A program made the position numbers and the translations under genes. Shown piece after piece: positions 49,641-62,390 of a DNA stretch of 64,000 nucleotides. Source of the DNA: Papaver somniferum (taxonomy: Eukaryota > Streptophyta > Magnoliopsida > Ranunculales > Papaveraceae); NCBI RefSeq assembly GCF_003573695.1, contig NC_039365.1, positions 79,805,082 to 79,869,081 of the forward strand, in the 5' to 3' direction. A model generated the notes under the pieces. The model did no database searches. It saw nothing but the letters and a program-made list of their open reading frames with translations, and had not been told where the DNA came from. Each line of letters starts with the position of its first letter. The stretch's first letter is position 1.

Positions 49641-50925
49641 CATCAACAGTAACAAGCTAATTTTTCAATCTAACGGTTGAAAGATATTAGCTTGAATCTA
49701 ATCAGTTTTTCATCTGACTGTGAATATTGAATGCTTTGTTACTAAGCTAACATTGATTGCGAACCCTGATTTGAAAGACTATATAAAGGAGAACTCTAAA
49801 ACCTGGGAAACCTAATCCCCACACCTCCTGTGTGATACTAGTTGTATAAGCTAGAGTCGATTCTCTTTTAACCTTAGGTTTCTACCGAGACCCTGTAGGT
49901 TAACGACTTGAAGACTTCATTGGGATTGTGAAGCCAGACCGATACTACTTTCTTGTAGTTGTGTGATCTGATCTTGATGCTTCTATCATATTGAGTACAA
50001 TCGTAACTATTGGCTTGAGATTGATATCTCCGAAAGGAAAGATATAAAAGTAATCACAAACATCTTCGTCTCATCGTTTGTGATTCCACAATATCTTCTT
50101 TCGCCGCGTCGATTAAGATTTTTGTGAGGTGATTAATAATACTTGGATGTTCTACAGAAATATAAGTTCGTGTTATCAATTGGTTCATGTTCACCTTGAT
50201 TTATCAAAAGACGGAACAAAACTCATAGGTATTTCTGTGGGAGACATATTTATTTATGACCGTAGACTTTTCTGTGTGATATATATTTGTTTATTAAAGT
50301 CTTCGACTTTGGGTCGTAGCAACTCTTAGTTGTGGGTGAAATCAACTAAGGGAATCAAGTGCGTAGTATCCTGCTGGGATCAGCGACGTAAGGAGCACAA
50401 CTGTACCTTGGATCAGTGTGATATTGATTGGGGTTCAACTACAGTTCAGACTGAATTTAGTTTGTAGTAGGCTAGTGTCTGTAGCGGCTTAATACAGTGG
50501 GTGGTCAATCTAGACTAGGTCCCGGAGTTTTTCTGCTTTTGCAGTTTCCTCGTTAACAAAATTTCTGGTGTCTGTGTTATTTCTTTTTCGTATTATATTG
50601 TTTATTTTTATAATTGAAATATTACAGGTTGTGCTTTTGAATCAATCAATTGGGAAATCCAACCTTTGGTTGTTGATTGAAATTGATTGATCCTTGAATA
50701 TTGGTCTTTGGTACCGTTCAAGCGATTTCTCTTGTATTCAATTATACTCGCGGATTTCTATTTGCTTGAGTAAGAATTGAATCGAGAAAGAAAGATACAA
50801 CTCTTTGATATAGTTTACTAAGATTGAGTCTAGTTGATTCTCTTGAAAGTATATTGGAGTTAGTCCATACAGATTGCTAATCGAAATATTAGGTGTGGTT
50901 GTTGTGCCCCCGCTTTTTCAAAATC

Positions 50926-51063
50926 CTTGACATAATCATCAATCCAAGAATTGTGCTCCTTACTTGTAAGCATCTTCTTCAAAACCAGCTCTTGAAACAA
51001 TTCGCGTTCTTGAGTGTCTTTCTCCATGTCAAGGTGCACAATCTCTTGAGAGGAGTTCTCCAT
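50926..51063 (-). pseudogene. Element A ORF2, N-terminal part
   Basis: MENSSQEIVHLDMEKDTQER is followed by QELVLKKMLTSKEHNSWIDD. The frame is cut by the solo LTR at 50925 and resumes at 46047. It is homologous to the start of element B ORF2. Confidence 0.6.
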
Positions 51064-51441
51064 ATAATTTTTGTTAGGGACGGAGAAAACACAATATATA
51101 TATATAAATATATGTGTGTGTTTGTAAACAGGAGAAGGAAACTCTTGTTATGGAAACCCTATGAACTCACTAGAGGAGGACACGAACGTTCGTGGACCGA
51201 TCAACAGAAAGAGCACAAATATCAAAAACTATTGTACAACACACTTGAGCATTCCTCAATTATCATCCTTGCAGCTCCCAATCTAGATACAAGGATGAAA
51301 TACATTGGATAAGGTGGTAAAGTGAGAAGTAATCTCACTATGATCGTTGAGGAAAGAGTTGTAAACATCATCAGAATGTTTAACCTTTGTGTTCCTTGTC
51401 TTTCTTCGGTTGACTTTCATCCCAGATGAGTAGAACACAAT

Positions 51442-52500
51442 CTATTTAACGTATCCGTCAGAAGGATTTTTCTGAGGACAAAATCTAGGACTTCTTGAGA
51501 TTGGTTCAAGAGGATCAGGATTTAGAGAAATCCATTTTATATACTTTGATTTACCAGACTCATTTCTACACACACAGAGAATGTGTTCATTAGTGGCACA
51601 AGAATTTATACCATTGAGATGAACATGTAACCTGCGACGATTTCTCGAAAGGAAATCATTTTTATAAGAGTTCTGGTTTACTGTAGATAAGAACCTCTTT
51701 GTAGATGTCCTCAGACGATCTATTCCATTGACCGTAGAAAGAAGCAACTTATGGAGAACAAAAATTTGTTTCTTTCTGGCAAAACAATAAAGAGCATAAT
51801 GATTCTTTTTACCACAGAAGGAGCAACATCGTGGATTAGAGACATGATTTCCTTGACCCAAAACTTCTCCATGCACATGCAACTTTTGCAAGTGCTTAAC
51901 CGTAGGTAATTCCTTGGAGGAATTTTTCTTTACGTTGGGTAAAACCTTATGAGTGTCAGGAGAAGGTGTGAAGGATGACTTAATCATCAATACAAAGTTT
52001 TCATTTTTCAAGGTGTTACACTGTTCTCGGGCAAGTTGAAGAGATGCAACAAGTTTCTCTTTTTCGGCACGATAGCTGTTTATTTCTTATGAATGAGCCT
52101 TGACCAAACACTTTTCTCTGATTGAGTCTTCTCTAACAGTATCTTCAAGAGACCTAATCTTTTCACGCCGTAGAGTAGTTTCTTGAACCGGTTTTTCGAC
52201 ATTGTTAGAGAGAGAATCAATGAAGCAGTAGAGATCACGTTCCCTTTCAAGGGATTTCTCTAATTCATCAATAAGCAGATCATTTATTTTTTTAAGAGTC
52301 ATAATTTCAGAAACTTGGAAATCAACGATTTCAGCAGATTTTTTTAACGATCTGGTGAGTTCCATTTCGGATTCTGACACGATCCCACAAATCTTGTTTT
52401 TCCCTCGGGATTCGGAAGAATCTTCTAAGGAGTTATCCTTTGAGGCAAACCCAAGATTTTTGGTGTAATCCGAACCTTTGGAAGACATATCAATATGCAT
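51442..52500 (-). pseudogene. Element A ORF1 (coiled coil plus CCHC zinc knuckle, gag C-terminal-like)
   Basis: The frame from ATG at 52500 (MHIDMSSKGSDYTKNLGF) is open to 51442 except for one in-frame TAA at 52087-52089. The middle is a charged coiled coil (INDLLIDELEKSLERERDL). An intact CX2CX4HX4C knuckle, CSFCGKKNHYALYC, follows, then a basic segment and the tail DPLEPISRSPRF. A start about 80 bp after the primer site and a zinc knuckle suggest a shortened gag that lacks the N-terminal capsid domain. Homology with element B ORF1 shows that the family, and not just this copy, has this design. Function is inferred; RNA binding by the knuckle is likely. Confidence 0.65.
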
Positions 52501-52595
52501 TATCTTGAGAGATACTTCTTAGGTCCTCAGATCACATATTGCTACAAACAGGGACTTATGAGGTCTTTAACGTGTTTGCTTTCTCTGATACCAAT

Positions 52596-55159
52596 TGAAA
52601 ATGCGGGGGGTCTAACAACCACACCTAACAATTCGTTTGGCAATCTGAGAGGACTTACTCCAATACACTTTCTAGAGAATCAACTAGACAGTAAGACTCA
52701 ATCTAGAATAAAGTATATCTAAGAGTTTAATATATCTAACTCTTAATTCAATCCGCAATCAACAAATAGAAATCTGCGATCCCGATTGAATATAAGAGGA
52801 ATTACTTGAACGGTACCAAAGACCAATGTTCAAATGTCAATCAATGTAAATTAACAACCAAAGGTTGGATATTCTAATTAATTGATCTTAACACACAACC
52901 TATGGTATTTCAATTATATAACAAAATATAATGCGGAAAAGAAATAACACAAACACCAGAATTTTGTTAACGGGGAAAACGCAAATGCAGAAAAACCCCG
53001 GAACCTAGTCCAGATTGAGCACCACACTGTATTAAGCCGCTACAAACACTAGCCTACTACCAATTAACTTCGGACTGGACTGTAGTTAAACCCTAATCAA
53101 TCTCACACTGATTTAAGGTACAATTGCGCTCCTTACGTATCTGATCCCAACAGGATACTACGCACTTGATTCCCTTAGCTGATTTCACCCACAACTAAGA
53201 GTTGCTACGATCCAAAGTCAAAGACTTGATAAACAAATCTGTCTCACACAGAAAAGTCTATAGGATTGAATAAATCTGTCTCCCACAGAAATACCCAAGA
53301 GTCTTTGTTCCGTCTTTTGATAAATCAAGGTGAAAAGGAAACAATTGATAAACCAGACTTATATTCCCGAAGAACAACCTAGTATTATCAATCACCTCAC
53401 AATAAACTTAATCGACTAGCGAAACAAGTTATTGTGGAATCACAAACGATGAGACGAAGGTGTTTGTGACTACTTTTCTATCTTGCCTATCAGAGATATA
53501 AATCTCAAGCCAATTTTACAATTGCACTCAATCACGATAGAAATAGTAAGATTAAATCACACAACTATAAAGAGAATAGTTGGGTCTGGCTTCACAATCC
53601 CAATGAAGTCTTCAAGTCGTTAACCTACAAGTTCTCGAGAAGAAACCTAAGGTTAAAGGAGAATCGACTCTAGTTATATGCAACTAGTAACACACATGAG
53701 GTGTGGGGATTAGGTTTCCCAGTTGCTAGAGTTTTCCTTTATATAGTTTTCAAATCAGGGTTTGCAATCCAAGTTACCTTGGTAACAAAGCATTCAATAT
53801 TCACCGTTAGATGAAAAATCTGATTCAACCAAGCTAATATCTTTCAACCGTTAGATCGAACTTAGCTTGTTACACACAAATAAAATGTACCCTCATTTAG
53901 GTTTATATAACCGTATCCAAACGTGTACACCATGTTGGTTCATAAATAGTAAACCAAGGTTAGCCATATGATTACTCTCATATCAACCTTATTCATCTTA
54001 ACCATAACTAGTTCAAATGACTCAAATGAAACTAGTCAAAGAGTTGTTCAATTGCGATATTCTCATGGATTTATACAAGAACACAATTGAAGCAAAATCG
54101 GTTTGATTTACTCGAATCAATACATGAACATTATAGCCACTATTTGCAAAGATTGCGTTTCTTATTGATAAATGTTTTAGGTTCATGTACAACCGATTTT
54201 AGAAAGTAAACTACTTAAGTATGCGTACGGGTATGCGTACTTAAGTAACCGGATTTGAGTTTGTTTTAGTTTTCAAAATCAGCAGAAATTCACGGACGTG
54301 AAGTTTCCGCCAGTATGCATACGGGTACGCGTACTTTAGGTAACCAGATGAATTTGGTTTTGGTTTTCAAACTCAACAAAAATTCACGGACGTGAACTTC
54401 CGCCAGTATGCGTACGGGTACGCATACTTACCCAGTCTCCTACAACCTCTTTGTATACACACAAGTATGCATACTTTAGGCTCCCGGTTTTGGACTTATA
54501 CACTAATGAGCGAACACACTATGCTTATATTCAAATATGGTTACAAGATTCTAAACACTTTATTTCAATCATTGAAACATTTTTCTATAATGACAATAGC
54601 CGTTTTCACACACTATTAGCATCAAAGCAATTTTCAAGATATTGAAATAATCATTATCGAAACATTCCAAATCTTATACCAAATGATTGTATCACACAAA
54701 CCATGTAAGATGTTACCCGACAATTTTCTCATGATATAAGATGAACTTGGTCGAAGCGAAAACTTACTAACACATATTTCGAGAAATATGTAAGCGAGAT
54801 ATACTCAGCTCGAAATCTCAAATGTGTATAGAGAAAACTATATCGTAACATACCTTTTGTCTCCAAGTAGAAATAGAGTAGAAGTATAGGAGATAGAGTA
54901 GAAATAGACTTTCCAAGTGATAGATGAGTTTAAGTCTCCACATACCTTTTGTCGATGAAGTTCCACAAGCTCTCCTTGGTAGTTCTTCGTCTTCAAGCGA
55001 TAAACGTCGTGAAGTCTAAACTCAACTACACAAACTATGTCCTAGTCCGAGACATCTATAAATAGGCTAGAAATCAAGACTTATAGTTTTGATCACTAAT
55101 ATTGACAAACATGCTTGAGATAGCAATGCATGCGAGTTCGACCGAGTAGTGCTCTAACA
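52596..55159 (-). repeat. Element A 5' LTR
   Basis: It is colinear with the 3' LTR but with noticeably more differences than between the Athila LTRs, an estimated 5-6% by eye. The U3 repeat units lie at about 54210-54430. Confidence 0.85.
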
Positions 55160-55588
55160 AAATGTCATTCCCGAAAGAATAACAAGAGCGACCTTACTTT
55201 TACTAAAAAAAAAGGATTTCTTTGGACATTAACAAATCATATGAAACATGAATTTGTATCCAGAAAACTCGAATAAATTAACCACAAGAAGACCTTAATG
55301 ATTTATTTAATCGGAAATGCTCAACATAAGAAAACTTACAGAGCCATACAGTACTTTCACATACAAGTGGATCAGGGAAAGTTCAATACTACGGAATATT
55401 CAAAAGTTCATTCTATCTTTTATCAATATTTGCATAATGACACAGTATACTTAACTTTTGACATATGAGATAATCATAGTTCACGGACGTAAGCACACAT
55501 GTCCCATAATATTTTTGCAATATATAAAACCATAAAGATTAGTATTGAAAAATCATCTTCCAAATAACTTAGAATTTAAATAAATAAA

Positions 55589-56131
55589 TCAAAAACATTG
55601 CAAGATGACAAACGTTGGCAATAGATATGTGTAACCATAATATTTTCTATTCCAAAATCTAGTTATCTTTCTTAAAACACAAGAATAAATTCTCATAAGA
55701 AGTTTCCTAGACAAAATAAAATCAGGCTTCTTTGATAACTTCATACCTCTCCATGACTCCATCATAAAACGTATTATCGATATCTTTGATCCTTTAACCG
55801 TAAAAACTGCATGTTCATGATTTAGGACATTCACCTTTTGATCAACAATGCGATAAAGTTGCCTAGCTTTGAAGCAATCATATATGATCTTCTTATGGTT
55901 TCGTATCAAGACTTTTTGATTTTCAAGGATTCTGGTTTGACAATCAATGAGATGATTTATTTGCAGTTTAAGATTTGCAAATTCGACCTTTGAGTTATTC
56001 TGAGAATGAATTAAATCCTTGAAAAATTCACCAATCCAGGAGTGGTACTCTTTCCTTGCAACCATTTTTTTCAAGACAAGTTCTTGAACCGAACTGCATC
56101 CTTTACTGTCTTCTTCCATATCAATATTCAC
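55589..56131 (-). pseudogene. Element B ORF2 (helical protein, frameshifted)
   Basis: It encodes QELVLKKMVARKEYHSWIGE and KVEFANLKLQINHL, colinear with element A's split ORF2 (51063-50926 and 46047-45756). It is predicted to be helical and has no known domain. A one-base difference near 55797 shifts the frame away from the ending seen in A (FYDGFIERYEVLKEL). The A start codon position is mutated here, so the first ATG is internal. The position downstream of gag-like ORF1 and ahead of the polypurine tract is where some copia elements have an env-like ORF. That role is speculation. Confidence 0.6.
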
Positions 56132-56658
56132 GACATCTTGAGATCTTGAAGAGTTCTAAACATTTTTTTTTATTAGGGATGGAAGAAATAATATAATATA
56201 TATATATATATGTTCGAGAAACCCTTGTCATGTAAACCCTAAAACTTTCAAGAGGAAGGCACAGACGTTCCCATACCAGTTACAGAAAGTTAGTGGATCA
56301 TAAAAGACCCAAAATAAGGAAATACACTTTGTATTCAAATATCTCATATATTTCATGGCTCAATAATTTAGAAGATGCTTTAAATTAGAGCACACAAAAA
56401 GATACATTAGTTACTAGGAGTAAAAAAAAATGACTCAACTTTTGTAAATGGAGAAAACTACTTAAACATACGATCAGACGATAATATACAATGAACTTGA
56501 GCATCCCACAAATATCATCCTTGAAAATCTCAAGTTAGATACAAGGATGAAATTACCTATACTTAGGTAGCATAGTGAGAAATAATCCCACTACGAATAT
56601 TGAAGGAATAGTTGTAAATACCTTCTGAGCGTTTGTGTGGTGTATTCCTCACCTTCCT

Positions 56659-57779
56659 TTAGTTATATCTTATTCCAGAAGAATTTGACATAAACCTTTT
56701 TGAATATCCATAAGAAGGATTTTTTTGAGGATTAAGACTAGGACCTCTAGAGATTGGTTCCAGAGGATCAGAATTGTGAGAATTCCATCTCCTACACTTA
56801 GGTCTACCAGACTTATTCTCATAAACACTGGTAATGCGCATATTTGTGGCGTAAGAGTTGGTACCATAAGGAATGACACGATTCCTGTAGAGATTTCTAG
56901 ATGAGTGCCCATGGAAACCTCTATTATGAGAGTTCTGGTTTTCTGCAGGAATGAAATCCATTGTAGGTCGTCAGATGATTTACTCTGTCGACTGTAAAAA
57001 GAAGTAGATTTTGAAGATTAAGAATATGTTTCTTTATTGCAAATCAACGTAGAACATTACGATTTTTTTTCCCACAGAATGAACAGGTTCGTGAATAAGA
57101 ACCGTTAGAAGCATCTCGTTTCAGACTCATGGGATTTTTCGAATTCTATAAGTCGCGTAACTGTTTCTTAACAGGAAATTCCTTAGAATAAAATTTCTCC
57201 ATGCTAGGTAATGTTATATGAGTATTAGATATAGGCACTGAAAAAAGACTTACTTACTAAAACAGAGTTTTCCTTTTTCAAGGAGTTGCACTGTTCCTGG
57301 GCTAGAAGAAGATATGCAACAAGATTCTCTTTTTCAACATGGCGGTTGTTTAATTTTGATGAATGAGTCTCGATTAAACGTTTCTCTCTAATTGAATCTC
57401 CATTAACAATATATTTAAGCATACTAATCTTTTCGCGCTTTAGAGTAGTTTCTTGAATAAGATTTTCGATATTGTTAGAAAAAGACTCAACGATACTATA
57501 GAGTTCCCGTTCTCTATCAAGAGACTTCTCAAGTTCATCAGTGAGCTGAGCATATTTTTCTTCAAGAGATCTAATTTTAGAGACTTGAATATCAATAATC
57601 TCAACAGTTTTTTTTAAAGTTCTAGTGAGCTCCATTACAGATTCTGACATAGTGTCGACTGTCACTTTAGAGGGAATGTTATCAGAATCTGATAACATTG
57701 GTTTTCTACCTCGGGATTCGGAAGAATAGGCTAAGGAGTTATCCTTTGAGGTAAGCCCAAGATATTTTATATAGAACAA
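56659..57779 (-). pseudogene. Element B ORF1 (gag C-terminal-like coiled coil and degenerate zinc knuckle)
   Basis: The first piece, 57779-57225, is a strongly charged coiled coil (LEEKYAQLTDELEKSLDRER, then NLIQETTLKREKISML). Downstream near 57095 the zinc knuckle reads CSFCGKKNRNVLR, having lost its His and last Cys. The conserved tail DPLEPISRGP is at 56961-56659. Frame changes separate the pieces. It is homologous to element A ORF1. The order resembles the C-terminal half of copia/SIRE gag; the N-terminal capsid half is absent. Confidence 0.6.
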
Positions 57780-58584
57780 AAACTTTTGAGGACATCTCTA
57801 TGTGCGTAATTGCGAGATAAACTTCTGTCCACATAGTCAGATTGATACGAACACAGACTTATGAGGTCTTTACCATGTTTGCATGCTCTGATACCAATTG
57901 AAAAAGCGGGGGTCTAACAACCACACCCAATGCTTTTTTTAACAATCTGTATAGATTAACTCCAATATAATTCCAAGAGAATCGACTAGATAGTCAGACT
58001 CAATCAAGGAAATCCGAGAGTTATATCTCAATACAATCTGCAATCGAACATATAGAAATCTATGAGCCTGATTATTATGGGAAATAACTTGAACGGTAGC
58101 AAAGACCAATGTTCAAGTGTTACTCAATTTCAACCAACAACCAAAGGTTGGATTTACCAATTGATTGAACTACGCACAACCTGTGTATTTAATTATATAA
58201 ACAAATATAATGCGGAAAATAAATAACACAGACACCAGAAGTTTTGTTAATGAGGAAACCACAAATGCAGAAAACCCCCGGGACCTAGTCCAGATTTGAA
58301 CACCACACTATATTAAGCCGCTACAGACACTATCCTACTACAAGTTAACTTCAGACTGGAATGTGGTTGAACCCTAACCAAGTCTCACACCGATTAAGGT
58401 ACAGTCGTGTTCCCTACGCCTCTGAATCCAGCACGAGTCTACACACTTGATTCCCTTAGCTGATCTCACCCACAACTAAGAGTTGTTACGACCCAAAGTC
58501 GAAGACTTTTTAAACAAATCTGTCTCCCACAGAAAATTTTATTCTGATAGATAAATCTGTCTCCCACAGAAATACCTATGAATT

Positions 58585-61396
58585 TGTTAGATCATAGCTC
58601 GGTTGAACCCACCAAGCGTTGATATGTCAAGTTTGGTTGTCATATTTTAGTGAATAAAAACTCATTTAAAGAGTCGCTTGATTATGTACTAGAGTCAACT
58701 TCATATAGGTTATCTTGAAAGTATTAGGATATGAGGCATTACAAGTATTGCAAAGACCTGAAGAAGTAAGAAGATACAACGACAACATCATCCTTCCACT
58801 TGAGGTTAGTGATATTTGACTTGAACTGTTTCATTTCCTAACGTATCTATCAAGTCGTGCATATTGAAAACAAAACTCTGAAGCATGAACGCTCTAGATT
58901 GATATAATATTAAGAAATACAATACGAGGTTTATTTCTTAACCATTAAACTTTGTAGATAAGATATCGACATAATCGTTTTAAATGCTATTGTGATTATG
59001 TATGGGTATGAGGTGAGGATTTCATCCTAGGAAACAATGTTCTACATGTGTTTTAAGAAAGTAAGTTCATAAACTTGTTTTGTGAATCGAAAAGGAAATC
59101 TCCAGGCGTTATTGGTATTGTTATTCATTGCATATCTTGTGAACAACCAATATGTGTGATTAGTATAACCGCTCATGACTTGTTTATGTTCTTGGTAAAA
59201 CTATTCGCAAAGGCCTGACTTATGTACTGGTATGACTTTTATTAGTGAAACCGATCTTAAGTAATCACCTGAGATGGTATGATCGATTTAGTGTTATTGG
59301 TATGACCGACTCTGGGTAAAGGGGAACCGATCCTAAAAAGAGGCGCAACCTATCACAAAGGGGAATCGATCCTTGTATGAGGTGCAACAAGTTTTTAGCA
59401 GAAAGGGGAATCGATCCTATAGACATGTGCAACACATTTTTAGGCAAAGGGGAACCGATCCTATGGACATGTGCAACACGTACAAGTTATATACCATAGA
59501 TATGTGGGGAACCGATCCTAGTACCTAGTCAACCGAATTTTTGGAAAGCTAGTGTGACTATGCACAATACTCACATGGAGGTAGAACCGAAACTTGTTTT
59601 GGTAGAACCGTTTAACCCATGATTTGTGATTGAGTGTTCTTGATCAATCACATAATTCTTGAAAGTCAGATGAACCAATTCTAAACTTGTTTGGAAGTGT
59701 GGCAAATCGGTTTCAAGGTTGTAAGTATGAAAGAGGACTTACAAGTAAGGATATCGACATACTTTGAACACGTGCAGTAATGTTTATCTTTTATTGTTCA
59801 AAGTTATTCCTTAATAGCTAAAGGAAGAAAATCCCAGGATCGAAAGATAAATAAGTTAAGAATCTTTATTTAAGGTTTTTAATTTTATTTTAGGAAAATG
59901 AGAATCAGTAATGTGCATTTACTAGTTGAAGATTTTCCAAAGATATTTTCGGTCATTATTTTGGACAGAGCATTTCCAAGAATTATGGAAACCGAATTTG
60001 GAATATATTGCATATCTTGAGAATATTTCGGTTTTGGAAATTCCGTGGTGTCCAAACTTCCTTGTCTATAAATACTTGAAGTTTTCATTTCTAGCAAACT
60101 AGTCCTTCGTGATAACGAAATTCCCTGGTTGTGTTGTTACTGGTGAAGCCGTCTATTCGGAGAGGAGAGTAACCTAATTAGGCGAAATATCTTACGGCCG
60201 CTCAGTTTAAAGTCTTCTTTGGGATTGAGAAGCTCTATTAGTACCGTTGGTGGGAAACTAGATAATTGCGGTTTATCTTGTGTTTTCGATTGATTTGACT
60301 GACTAACGGCGGTTGAATTTTGATTGCACCTAGTTTGTTTATACTTGAGAACCTTCTCTTTTGATATAAGATTCACTCAAACTAGATCGAAGTTTCGACA
60401 AGGATCTTTAGACTGTTTGTAGTTCTAAAGACGATCTTGTGATAATCCATTGTTAACAGACTATGTTCTGTGCGTGATTGATTACAAGAGATTCAATTTG
60501 TTGTGTGCAGGTGTTTATTGAAGATCTAAGAAGATTTGAAGAAAAAGAAGATTTTGAAGATTTCTGATTTTGGGTTCATAATCTTCGGTGTGCACAATAC
60601 TTGTTTCGGTATAGAGGATCCAACTATAATCGGTTTATCCTTGTGGTAGATTAGATTGATTAGTTGTGTAGATCGACATCAATACAATTTGTTGTGATTA
60701 AAAGTATTGATTGCAAAATCTTAACAATTACTTCGGTAGTTGAGAATAAGATAGATCTAAGAACCTGACGAAGGACTTTATTGAGATAAACAGAAGAGCC
60801 TTTGTCGAACTCATATCACTTGGTTGAAGAGAGTTTCTACCAAACAGATTATTTGTTCCTTTACTGTTTGGAATACGAAACAAATGAATTGTTCCAAGTA
60901 CGTGACTTATTCATAAGTTGGAGGCATGGGAATACAGACGGAACTAGGTGAACTATAGGTTTAATTTCTTAGTCTCAACTATACGAAGTTGGTTTAATTT
61001 TGTGTAGCGGCTTAATCCTGAGAGTATTCAATTCTGGACAAGGTCCCGGGGTTTTTGTGCATTTACGGTTTCCTCGTTAACAAAATCTTGCTGTGTCATT
61101 TACTTTTACTTTCCGCAATTATAATTGTTGTCATTATAATTTAAAGTAAATTACATAAACGTTAATTCCTATTTACATGATCACAATCCTATTGTGTTTG
61201 GTTAAGTTTGAACCTTTTATCAAGTAAACATACTTCGTTGTTGAATCGATCTCGTATCCATAGACGATCACACGAAGTGTGAACCGATTTATTGCATTGT
61301 CTCGACTTAATCCATAGACAATCACTTTCGGAGAAAGGACTTATAGGTAAAAAAAAGTTTTAGCTTGAGGTATATTTGGGTACCCTCGCGTTTTCA
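58585..61396 (+). mobile_element. Solo LTR inserted in element B 5' LTR
   Basis: This 2.81-kb sequence starts TGTTAGATCATAGCTCGG and ends CCTCGCGTTTTCA. It is flanked by an exact GAATT duplication (58580-58584, 61397-61401). Removing one duplication copy restores continuity with the sequence seen in the 3' LTR at about 39240. It is a distinct subfamily of the same LTR type. Confidence 0.85.
59318..59530. repeat. Tandem repeats in the solo LTR U3
   Basis: Four to five units of about 45-60 bp are built on AAAGGGGAACCGATCCTA followed by ATGTGCAACAC. They occupy the place where the A/B LTRs carry TATGCGTAC repeats. Confidence 0.75.
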
Positions 61397-62390
61397 GAAT
61401 TTTTGTTCTGTTATGATAAATCAAGATAAACGGGAACCAATTGATAATCCGGTTTTATATTCCCGAAGAACGGCCTAAAAATATCAATCACCTCACAATA
61501 ACTTAACTATATGGTAGTAGAACAAGTTATTGTGGAATCACAAAGAATGAGACGAAGAACTTTATGATTACTTTTTATATCTTACCTATCGGAGATAAAT
61601 CTCGAGCAAATCTTAGAGAAGATAGTACTCAATACGATAGAACAAGTAAGACCAGTACGCGCAACTACAAAGAAAATAGTTGGGTCTGGCTTCAGAATCC
61701 CAATGAAGTCCCAAGTCGTTAACCTATAATGGTTTTAGGACAAACCTAGGTTAAAGGAGAATCGACTCTAGTACGCAACTAGTATCACACAAAAGTGTGG
61801 GGATTAGGTTTTCCATTTACTAGAGTTTTCCCTTATATAGTCTTCAAATCAGGGTTTGATAGCTTTAAAACAAAGCAATCAATATTCACCCTTAGATGAA
61901 AACATGATTTAAGATTCAAGCTAAGTTTGCTTAAAACCAGAGAAATATCTCTCCACCGTTAGATGGTCTTAACTTGTTACACACAAATGAAATATACCTT
62001 CATTTAGATATGGGTAACCGCACCTAAACGTGTATATTGAGTTGGCTCAACAATAGTTAACCAAAGTTAGATATATGAACACTTTTGTATTAACCACATT
62101 CATCGAACACTTCTAGATCAAATGATAATCAAATGAATCTAATTAATTGTGTTACTCGTAGAGTTGTTCAATTGTTTATATCCTCATAGAAGTATGCACG
62201 ACACAATTGACAAAAAATCGGATTGATTCACGAGAATCAATTCATGAATATTTAGCCACGGTTTGCAAAGATTGCATTCCTTAATTTATAAATATATTTT
62301 TTCATGAGTATGAAATCATACTTAACAGATTTTAGAACTTTAACCAACTCAGTTTGCAAACAGGTACGCAAACTTAAGTTCCAGACATTG

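Larger units (their letters stand above)
46053..50920 (+). mobile_element. Solo LTR (same superfamily) inserted in element A ORF2
   Basis: It starts TGTTAGAGCACTGC and ends CCCCCGCTTTTTCA, the termini of the A/B LTR family but on the plus strand. It is flanked by an exact 5-bp duplication AAATC (46048-46052, 50921-50925). No internal domain or second LTR is present, so it is a solo LTR left by LTR-LTR recombination. Its middle, about 46607-49640, is replaced by foreign sequence. Confidence 0.85.
41689..55159 (-). mobile_element. LTR element A, non-autonomous, inserted into element B
   Basis: LTRs 41689-44204 and 52596-55159 flank an internal region with a polypurine tract at 44205-44216 (AAAGGGGGAGAT on the minus strand) and a primer site at 52582-52593 (TGGTATCAGAGA). 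The target duplication AAATG is exact (41684-41688, 55160-55164). Without the inserted solo LTR the internal region is about 3.5 kb. It has two ORFs and no protease, RT, RNase H or integrase, so it is a LARD-like derivative that must be mobilised by an autonomous copia relative. Confidence 0.85.
38553..62390 (-). mobile_element. LTR element B, non-autonomous copia-like, host of nested insertions
   Basis: 3' LTR 38553-41029, polypurine tract 41030-41040 (AAAGGGGAGATT on the minus strand), internal sequence 41030-41688 continuing at 55165-57898, and primer site GCTCTGATACCA at 57885-57896 (TGGTATCAGAGC on the minus strand, initiator tRNA-Met type). The 5' LTR starts at 57899. Continuity across element A is shown by the flanks reading straight through (CATAAAATG then TCATTCCCGAAAG), as the same sequence occurs uninterrupted at 44872-44890. 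The 5' LTR is itself interrupted at 58585-61396 and broken at about 62390. The first few bases of the left LTR (expected TGAAAAAGC) are missing. Confidence 0.8.
57899..62390 (-). repeat. Element B 5' LTR, interrupted and truncated
   Basis: It starts TGAAAAAGCGGGGGTC beside the primer site and runs to 58584. After the solo-LTR insert it resumes at 61397 and continues to about 62390, where unrelated TE sequence begins. The missing outer part (U3 end) must lie beyond the window or be lost. Confidence 0.75.
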
